Shown here piece after piece: positions 58,175 through 64,000 of a DNA stretch of 64,000 nt; position 1 is the first letter of the stretch; each line of letters opens with the position of its first letter. A model generated the notes under the pieces. That model worked only from the letters and a program-made list of their open reading frames with translations. It had not been told where the DNA came from and did not search any database. This DNA comes from Bog-473 sp963756025 (GTDB lineage Bacteria > Actinomycetota > Acidimicrobiia > Acidimicrobiales > RAAP-2). The DNA lies in assembly GCA_963756025.1 (NCBI GenBank), contig CAVWMF010000008.1, forward strand, positions 124,001 to 188,000, written 5' to 3'. Both the position numbers and the translations under genes were made by a program.

Positions 58175-59035
58175 CTACATCAATTGGGAAGCGAAGAGCG
58201 AGATGGCGTTGATGTGCGCGTCCACACCCTCCAAGCCGGCTCCCATGGTGTTGAACGAGATGTGGCTCGCTCCTGCTTCGCGCCACCTCTGCGCATGCCG
58301 GGCCATGAGGTCGGGGTCGCCGGGGATGTAATTCACCCGTCCCTCGAATCCGATGGCGGAAGGGTCCCGCCCGACTTCCCGGGCGGCCTCGGCGATGATC
58401 TCCAGCGCGTCGGCGAGGCCGCCACCGGGCCGGACCATGGGGAACCAGCCGTCGGCCACGCGTCCGACGCGGCGCAGCGCCGAAGGGACGCTCGCCCCGA
58501 GCCAGATCGGTATCGGGCGCTGCACCGGGAGCGGGGCCAAGCCGGCAGCCTGGATGTGATGGAAACGCCCATCGAACGTCACGCTCTCCTGCGTCCAGAG
58601 CTGGCGCAACACCTCGATCTGCTCGTCCAGGATCGCCCCCCTGTCGCTGAAGGACTGCCCGAGGGCCTCGTACTCGACGCGATTCCACCCGATGCCGAGG
58701 CCGAGGCGGAACTGGCCACCGGAGAGCAGGTCGAGCTCGGCCGCCTGCTTGGCGAGGAGGGCGGTCTGGCGCTGGGGCCCGATGAGAATGGAGGTGGCGA
58801 AGTGGAGGTTGGTGAACGCGGCCAGGTAGGAGAACAGCAGCAGGGGCTCGTGGAACGTGGTGTGGATGTCGTAGGGGCCACCGAGATCGCCCAGAACGGC
58901 GGTATCTCCACCGAGAACGTGGTCGTAGGCCGCCACGTGGGAGTAGCCGAGTGACGATGCGGCATGCCCAAAGGCGCGTACCGCGCCGCGGTCGCCCCCG
59001 AGCTCGGTCTGGGGGAAGATCACGCCGATTTCCAT
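58175..59035 (-). CDS. LLM-class F420-dependent oxidoreductase
   Basis: A 286-residue luciferase-like protein. MEIGVIFPQTELGGDRGAVRAF starts the barrel; YSHVAAYDHVLGGD, FTNLHFATSILIGPQRQTALLAKQAAELDLLSGGQFRLGLGIGWNRVEY and PIWLGASVPSALRRVGRVADGWFP are hallmark segments. ATG 59035 is chosen; the 66-bp longer frame would overlap the start of the divergent LLM gene. The two starts are 36 bp apart and must share control elements. The substrate is unknown. The 176 bp after the gene hold nothing supported. Confidence 0.93.
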   Translation of the reverse strand: MEIGVIFPQTELGGDRGAVRAFGHAASSLGYSHVAAYDHVLGGDTAVLGDLGGPYDIHTTFHEPLLLFSYLAAFTNLHFATSILIGPQRQTALLAKQAAELDLLSGGQFRLGLGIGWNRVEYEALGQSFSDRGAILDEQIEVLRQLWTQESVTFDGRFHHIQAAGLAPLPVQRPIPIWLGASVPSALRRVGRVADGWFPMVRPGGGLADALEIIAEAAREVGRDPSAIGFEGRVNYIPGDPDLMARHAQRWREAGASHISFNTMGAGLEGVDAHINAISLFASQLM

Positions 59036-59071
59036 GCCTGTAGTGTGCCTGCTCCCGTTAGGGTCGCACGA

Positions 59072-60001
59072 ATGAAGGTACGAATCTTTGTCGAGCCGCA
59101 ACAGGGTGCCACCTACGAGCGCCTGCTGACGGTGGCCCTAGAAGCCGAAGCGTGTGGTTTCGATGCGTTCTTCCGCTCCGACCATTATCTGACGATGGGC
59201 GGCGACGGCTTGCCGGGCCCCACCGACGCCTGGCTCACCCTGGCCGCCCTCGCCCGCGAGACCACCCGGATCCGCCTGGGCACCCTCGTCTCCTCGTCCA
59301 CCTTCCGGTGGCCGGGTGTCCTCGCCATCTCGGTGGCCCAGGTGGATGCCATGAGCGGCGGCCGTATCGAGCTCGGGCTCGGCACGGGTTGGTACGAGGG
59401 GGAGCACACGGCCTACGGCATCCCCTTCCCACCGCTGGGCGAGCGCTTCGAGCGTCTCGAGGAGCAACTCGCCATCATCACCGGCCTGTGGGACACCCCG
59501 ACCGGCGGAACGTACTCTTTCAGCGGGAAGCACTACCAACTCGCCGACAGTCCGGGCCTGCCCAAGCCGGTGCAGCTGCCCCGCCCGCCGCTGATCATCG
59601 GCGGTGGCGGGGCCGCCCGTACACCTCGTCTCGCGGCCACGTTCGCCAGCGAATTCAACCTCGCCTTCCGTGGGGTGGCCGAGACCGGAGCGCAGTTCGC
59701 CCGGGTGCGGGCGGCCTGCGAGCAGATCGGCCGCGACCCGGCGACACTCGGTCTGTCGGCGGCCCAGGTCGTCTGCTGCGGCGCCGACGAAGCCGAGCTC
59801 GCCCGCCGGGCCCAGGCCATCGGGCGTGAGGTCGACGAACTTCGCACCAACGGGGCCGCAGGCACCCCCGACGAAGTGGTGGCGCGTTGCCGGGCTCTCG
59901 GAGCGGCCGGGGCGGATACGGTCTATCTGCAGGTGCTCGATCTCGACGATCTCGACCACATCCGGCTCCTGGGCGAGAGCGTGCTCCCGCATCTCGGCTG
60001 A
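59072..60001 (+). CDS. LLM-class F420-dependent oxidoreductase
   Basis: A 309-residue luciferase-like protein: MKVRIFVEPQQGATYERLLTVALEAEACGFDAFFRSDHYLTMG, LAALARETTRIRLGTLVSSSTFRWPGVLAISVAQVDAMSGGRIELGLGTGWYEGEH, and LIIGGGGAARTPRLAATFASEFNLAF. The C-terminal region with DPATLGLSAAQVVCCG matches the same group. ATG 59072 lies 36 bp from the start of the divergent LLM gene, giving a compact shared promoter. Cofactor F420 use is inferred from the family. Confidence 0.93.
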   Translation: MKVRIFVEPQQGATYERLLTVALEAEACGFDAFFRSDHYLTMGGDGLPGPTDAWLTLAALARETTRIRLGTLVSSSTFRWPGVLAISVAQVDAMSGGRIELGLGTGWYEGEHTAYGIPFPPLGERFERLEEQLAIITGLWDTPTGGTYSFSGKHYQLADSPGLPKPVQLPRPPLIIGGGGAARTPRLAATFASEFNLAFRGVAETGAQFARVRAACEQIGRDPATLGLSAAQVVCCGADEAELARRAQAIGREVDELRTNGAAGTPDEVVARCRALGAAGADTVYLQVLDLDDLDHIRLLGESVLPHLG

Positions 60002-60016
60002 GGGCCGGTCGTACGT

Positions 60017-61348
60017 TCAGCCGCGGCCGCGAAGCCCCGGCCCGTGCGATCCATCTGCCTGTGTGGTCGACGTGGAGGACGCTCCGGTCTTGGTCTTGGT
60101 CCTGGTGAGCACGATCCTCGCCAGCGTGTTTCCGCCCACGGCGATGCATCCCTTCGTGGTGGGACAGTCCAGCGCCGTGAGAGGCAGGGGCGTGTATTCG
60201 GTGGTCGACGCAGTGAAGGACGCGCCGCTGTCGCGACTTTGGGCGACCCCTCCCATGCCGATGGGCGGGGTGCCCACCCACTTGGTGCCCACCATGGCGC
60301 ACAGGAGCGGCGAGGGGCACGCAACGCCGTAGACGTCGTCGATCGAGGGCCTGGCCCCCGAACTCGTCCAGGTTTGCCCACCGTCCTGGCTGGTCAGGAT
60401 TTCTCCGTGTGCCGGGACGACTGCGCTGACTGTCGTCGAGGTCGTCCCCCCGGCTACGCAGGAGGTGACGGTGGCGCAGAACGCGCTCTGCAGCAGACCG
60501 GTCTTCGCCGGGACGTTGGCCGCTGTCCACGTGGTACCGGCATCTGTGCTGATCACGATCGCACCCTGCCCGTGCCCCGCCGTCGTGGGCGTGAATCCGG
60601 TCGCCAGACAGGACCCGCCCGTGACGCAGGTGAGCGACGCCGCATCCTCCATACCCGCGGGGAGGCTGCCCCCGCGGGTCCATTGGCGCCCGAAATCAAC
60701 CGAGTTTGCCGACCAGAACGTGGTGCCATCGGTCGCGATGACCGTGCAATCGATGGCGCTGGAGCACTCGACACCGGTGATCACGGTGGCCCCTGCGGGC
60801 GTGGCGACGGACTGCCACGTCGCCCCGGCGTCGTTGGTGGTGAGCACGACGCCACCCGAGGCCGAACCGCCCAGGCCGACGGCCATGCACAGTCGGGCGG
60901 CCGGGCACGAGATTCCCGTCAGTGCCGGAGCCGGATCGAGTCCCAGCGGTTGGGCCACCCACGTCCGGCCGCCGTCGACGGTGGCATCGACGACGGTCGC
61001 CGGCGCGGCCGGGGCCGACGTGGACGTCGTCGACGATGACGGGGCGCCCGCCGGAGTCGCCGGAGCCGCCGGAGTCGCCGCGGTCCCGGGCGTCCCGACA
61101 GCCCAACAGAGCAGGGCGGTGGCACACGAAACGGCGTCGAGCTGCCCTGTCCCGGCCGGCGCGGGTTGCCCGACGACGTCCGGGGTGCCTGATTTCTGGC
61201 CGAGCACGGGTGGAGTGCCCGCGCTCTTCGGGGGTGTGGTCGTGGTGCAGGCTGCCACCGCCAATCCCAGCGTGACGAGCACCACGCCCCCCCGGCAGGT
61301 GCCGGTGAGCCGGGCGCGCCAAGGTCGTCGTGAATGTTTGCAGGGCAC
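60017..61348 (-). CDS. Lipoprotein with Cys-paired beta-propeller (BNR/YCF48-like) repeats
   Basis: A 443-residue exported protein with a lipobox (LGLAVAAC, Cys at about residue 34) after a basic signal peptide. The mature part has about six repeats that pair a Cys module (AVSCATALLCWAVG, GISCPAARLCMAVG, GVACPSPLLCAMVG, ALDCPTTKGCIAVG) with a BNR-like strand (VDGGRTW, TNDAGATW, TSQDGGQTW). This is a propeller with one disulphide per blade. A low-complexity Ala/Pro/Ser/Thr linker lies at about 110-145. Its ligand and role are unknown. It overlaps the possible longer start of the divergent protease by 15 bp. Confidence 0.85.
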   Translation of the reverse strand: MPCKHSRRPWRARLTGTCRGGVVLVTLGLAVAACTTTTPPKSAGTPPVLGQKSGTPDVVGQPAPAGTGQLDAVSCATALLCWAVGTPGTAATPAAPATPAGAPSSSTTSTSAPAAPATVVDATVDGGRTWVAQPLGLDPAPALTGISCPAARLCMAVGLGGSASGGVVLTTNDAGATWQSVATPAGATVITGVECSSAIDCTVIATDGTTFWSANSVDFGRQWTRGGSLPAGMEDAASLTCVTGGSCLATGFTPTTAGHGQGAIVISTDAGTTWTAANVPAKTGLLQSAFCATVTSCVAGGTTSTTVSAVVPAHGEILTSQDGGQTWTSSGARPSIDDVYGVACPSPLLCAMVGTKWVGTPPIGMGGVAQSRDSGASFTASTTEYTPLPLTALDCPTTKGCIAVGGNTLARIVLTRTKTKTGASSTSTTQADGSHGPGLRGRG

Positions 61349-61411
61349 CGGCGGAGGACAATAGTGGTGGGCAGCCGGATTCTCGGTGCATCGTTGGCTA
61401 CCCTCGCTCCT

Positions 61412-62590
61412 GTGAACTGGGTCGATCTGCTGCTCATCGGATTAATGCTGATCGCAGCCGTCCACGGCCTCCGGCTCGGGGCACTCGTGCAGATCCTCAC
61501 TTTCGTCGGCTTCTGGGTGGGATTTCTCCTGGGCGCGGTCATATGGGTGCCCGCGTTGAAGTTCGTGCACCCGGCCAACGAGCGCCTGGGGATCACCGTG
61601 GCCGCGGTGCTCCTCACCGCGGGAGCGCTGGGCATCGTCGGGCGGGTCGCCGGGACCTATAGCAACGTCACATTGCGCCGGCATCATCTCGGACACATCG
61701 ATGCCGCGCTCGGCGTCGGCGTGGCGGTGGTCGCCGTCCTGCTCTCTTCGTGGTTGGTGGCGAGCGTGATCTCCTCGCCGAACAGCCGCTACACCTGGCT
61801 GAGCTCCGCCGTCGCCCGCTCCGACATTCTGCACTCGGTCGATCGGGTCCTGCCCACGGTGCCACCGGTGTTCAATGATCTGCAGAACTACCTCAACGAG
61901 CAGGGATTCCCACAGGTCTTCTCCACGCTGACCCAACCCTCGCCGGCCGTCGTGGCCACGCCGACGAACGCGGCGACCAGGGCCCTGGCCAATCCTGCGA
62001 TCTCGTCCACCGTCAAAATTCTCGGTGCCGCATGCGGCGAGGAGCAGGAGGGTTCAGGGTTCGTCGTCGGCCACGGGTTGGTGGCCACCAATGCCCACGT
62101 CGTGGCGGGCGAGCCGAGCACCCAGGTCGTCGTAGGCGGCAACTCGTACCGGGGGACGGTCGTCCTCTTCGATCCGCAGTTCGATCTGGCCATTCTGCGT
62201 ACGACCGCGCCGTTGGGCCCGATCCTCCCGCTCGACCCCGACGACGTGCCGCGTGGCACGCAGGCGGCGATCCTGGGCTACCCCGAGAACGGCCCGTTGA
62301 CCGTCGGCGGAGCCGGCATCTCGAGCTACATCACCGCCCTCGGGCGCGACATCTACAACCAGGGGGCGGTGACGCGTGGGGTCTACTCCCTGGACGCGAG
62401 CGTTCGTCCCGGAAATTCGGGTGGCCCGGTGATGATCGCCGGTGGGCAGGTCGTCGGGATCGTCTTCTCCCGCTCCACCGTGTACCCCAATGTGGGCTAC
62501 GCCCTCGCCTCGCCGGGCGTGCTCGCGCGCGTGCAGCTCGCTGCGTCGCGGCAGGCGCCGGTGAGCACCCAGAAGTGCGCCGCGGCATAA
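61412..62590 (+). CDS. MarP-like membrane serine protease (CvpA plus trypsin-like domain)
   Basis: A 392-residue protein. GTG 61412 (VNWVDLLLIGLMLIAA) begins a CvpA-like domain of about four helices, followed by a linker and a periplasmic trypsin-like protease with SGFVVGHGLVATNAHVVAG (His 229), FDLAILRT (Asp 258) and RPGNSGGPVM (Ser 336). The same architecture is that of mycobacterial MarP, which protects cells from acid and oxidative stress. A longer start at ATG 61334 is open but would overlap the lipoprotein gene. Two Cys near residues 208 and 388 could form the regulatory disulphide. Confidence 0.92.
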   Translation: MNWVDLLLIGLMLIAAVHGLRLGALVQILTFVGFWVGFLLGAVIWVPALKFVHPANERLGITVAAVLLTAGALGIVGRVAGTYSNVTLRRHHLGHIDAALGVGVAVVAVLLSSWLVASVISSPNSRYTWLSSAVARSDILHSVDRVLPTVPPVFNDLQNYLNEQGFPQVFSTLTQPSPAVVATPTNAATRALANPAISSTVKILGAACGEEQEGSGFVVGHGLVATNAHVVAGEPSTQVVVGGNSYRGTVVLFDPQFDLAILRTTAPLGPILPLDPDDVPRGTQAAILGYPENGPLTVGGAGISSYITALGRDIYNQGAVTRGVYSLDASVRPGNSGGPVMIAGGQVVGIVFSRSTVYPNVGYALASPGVLARVQLAASRQAPVSTQKCAAA

Positions 62591-62621
62591 CGTCTCGGGA
62601 GAAGAAAGGCAGAATGAGCCC

Positions 62622-64000
62622 ATGACGCTGCGCATCGAGGACTATGCCGTGATCGGCGATCTGCACACGGCTGCCATCGTGGGCAACAACGGATCGATCG
62701 ACTGGCTCTGCCTGCCCCACTTCGACTCCCCGTCCTGCTTCACCCGCCTCCTCGGTGATCAGTCGCACGGGTTCTGGCAGTTGGCCCCCGTCGGCGGACC
62801 AGCGAGCATCCTGGCCACGCGACGCCATTACCGCGAGGACTCCCTGGTGCTCGAGACCGAATTCGACACGGCCACGGGCACGGTACGCGTCACCGATTGC
62901 ATGCCGATGCGTGACAGCCATCCGCACGTGGTCCGCCTCGTCGAGGGGGTGTCCGGAACGGTCGACATGCACATGGACCTGGCCGTGCGCTTCGACTACG
63001 GCGAAATCGTCCCCTGGCTGACCTCGACCGGCGGGTTGATCCGCATGACGGCCGGGCCGGACGCCGTGGCGCTGTGGCACCTGGTCGACCCGGTCGGTCA
63101 CGACCTGCACACCGAGGCGGACTTCACCGTCCGCGAAGGATCTCGCTTTCCTTTCACGTTCGTCTGGTTTCCCTCGCACGAAGAACCGCCGCCGCCCCTC
63201 GACGCCTACTACGCCATCAATCTCACGGATGCCTATTGGAAGGAGTGGTCCTCCCGCTGCACGTACGAGGGCCCGTACCGCGACGCGGTGGTCCGCTCGC
63301 TCATCACGCTCAAGGCACTGACCTACGAGCCCACGGGCGGCATCGTGGCTGCGGCCACCACCTCGCTGCCCGAGGCGATCGGGGGGAGTCGCAACTGGGA
63401 CTACCGTTATTGCTGGTTGCGCGACGCCACGCTGACGTTGGAGTCGCTGATGCGCGGTGGTTACTTCGACGAGGCGATGGCCTGGCGCGACTGGCTGTTG
63501 CGCGCCGTCGCCGGAGATGTGTCGCGCCTGCAGATCATGTACGGCCCCGCCGGTGAGCGCCGGCTCGATGAGTGGGAGGCCCCTTGGCTGCCGGGCTATG
63601 AGAATTCGGCCCCGGTGCGGATCGGCAACGCCGCGTCGGGGCAATTCCAGCTCGACGTCTACGGCGAGGTCATGTCGGCCCTCCACTCGTCCGCCCACAG
63701 CGAGGGTGTCCAGAGCAGGGCCGCGTGGGCCCTGCAGACGCAGCTGGTCGACTTCTTGCGCACGGGCTGGGACGATCCGGACGACGGCATCTGGGAGGTG
63801 CGCGGACCACGCCGGCACTTCACCCACTCCAAGGTGATGGCCTGGGTCGCGGTCGACCGGGCGGTGCGGACGTTGGAGGAGTGGCCCGAACTCGAGGGAC
63901 CGCTCGAAGAGTGGCGGGTGCTGCGCCATCAGATCTTCGCCGAAGTCTGCAAGAAGGGGTACAACGAGAAGCTCGGCTCCTTCACCCAGTACTACGAGTG
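62622..64000 (+). CDS. Glycoside hydrolase family 15 (glucoamylase/trehalase-like), partial
   Basis: N-terminal 459 codons of a GH15 enzyme cut by the right edge (family length about 600). RIEDYAVIGDLHTAAIVGNNGSIDWLCLPHFDSPSCFTRLL is the standard opening of actinobacterial GH15 proteins; SRNWDYRYCWLRDATLTLESL is the (alpha/alpha)6-barrel block, and GNAASGQFQLDVYGEVMSAL is the substrate-binding region. Cytoplasmic; substrates in this group are maltose, trehalose or glucans. It follows the protease by 31 bp. ATG 62622 is the better start; the nearby ATGAG at 62614 is in another frame. Confidence 0.95.
   Translation, partial: MTLRIEDYAVIGDLHTAAIVGNNGSIDWLCLPHFDSPSCFTRLLGDQSHGFWQLAPVGGPASILATRRHYREDSLVLETEFDTATGTVRVTDCMPMRDSHPHVVRLVEGVSGTVDMHMDLAVRFDYGEIVPWLTSTGGLIRMTAGPDAVALWHLVDPVGHDLHTEADFTVREGSRFPFTFVWFPSHEEPPPPLDAYYAINLTDAYWKEWSSRCTYEGPYRDAVVRSLITLKALTYEPTGGIVAAATTSLPEAIGGSRNWDYRYCWLRDATLTLESLMRGGYFDEAMAWRDWLLRAVAGDVSRLQIMYGPAGERRLDEWEAPWLPGYENSAPVRIGNAASGQFQLDVYGEVMSALHSSAHSEGVQSRAAWALQTQLVDFLRTGWDDPDDGIWEVRGPRRHFTHSKVMAWVAVDRAVRTLEEWPELEGPLEEWRVLRHQIFAEVCKKGYNEKLGSFTQYYE

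Noticed and set aside
62331..63929. 532-codon open frame on the minus strand
   Set aside because: Antisense shadow of the GH15 gene; Gly/Arg/His-rich with no domain.

Overview
The window is high-GC, densely coded chromosomal DNA of an actinobacterium. The evidence is a short PpdK-type PEP-utilising enzyme, a polyphosphate glucokinase, several F420-type LLM oxidoreductases, SCO6880- and SCO6745-family proteins, DUF2510 (W-x-x-DP) proteins, many GTG starts and many 4-bp ATGA/GTGA gene overlaps. The mix (CaiB-type CoA transferase, P450s, SDRs, LLM enzymes, MarP-like protease) fits Acidimicrobiia or a related class, but that placement is inference.

Layout. 1-6.3 kb: an ABC ATPase cut by the left edge, serS, a VOC protein, an N-truncated EAL phosphodiesterase, and an OmpR-type regulator with its histidine kinase. 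6.4-13.4 kb: a relaxase-less type IV secretion-like locus (small two-TM subunit, TrbL/VirB6-like channel, SCO6880 protein, VirB4-like ATPase, VirD4-like coupling ATPase), with a DedA gene inserted. 13.3-18.7 kb: PIG-L deacetylase, a DrrAB-like exporter with a divergent TetR, polyphosphate glucokinase coupled to a P450, then tRNA-Arg(ACG). 18.9-24 kb: a patchier, visibly lower-GC stretch with a broken antitoxin-like gene, a DUF2510 membrane protein, a secreted beta-propeller, a methyltransferase and small proteins. 24-28 kb: a small glycine-rich peptide, a polytopic membrane protein, PadR with its partner membrane protein, a Tat-exported esterase and a SepF-like protein with an extra helical domain. 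28-37 kb: SDR, CoA transferase, LOG-like protein, SnoaL-like protein, a paired coiled-coil anchor and GH43 protein, an esterase, a cupin and a secreted protein. 37-48 kb: AI-2E-type permease, MFS/TetR pair with clear operators, a PEP-utilising module (ATP-grasp plus swivel, a separate swivel domain, an HTH protein and an HExxH protein), a DUF4389 protein, an LLM enzyme and a serine hydrolase. 48-64 kb: iron-permease-like protein, cobalamin-binding-like protein, TetR/P450, small membrane proteins, SDR/M20 pair, nitrobindin, DUF4328 protein, a divergent LLM pair, a Cys-repeat lipoprotein, a MarP-like protease and a GH15 enzyme cut by the right edge.

Quality warning. At least six otherwise well-conserved genes are broken by what looks like one inserted or missing base (about 11.97, 18.11, 38.02, 41.04, 45.98 and 47.93 kb), several next to short runs of C or G. 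An antitoxin-like gene has an in-frame TGA. This density suggests uncorrected sequence errors rather than six independent pseudogenes, but the sequence alone cannot decide.

The best candidates for something little described are the relaxase-less T4SS-like locus, the PEP-utilising/HExxH module at 40-45 kb, and the SepF-like fusion protein.
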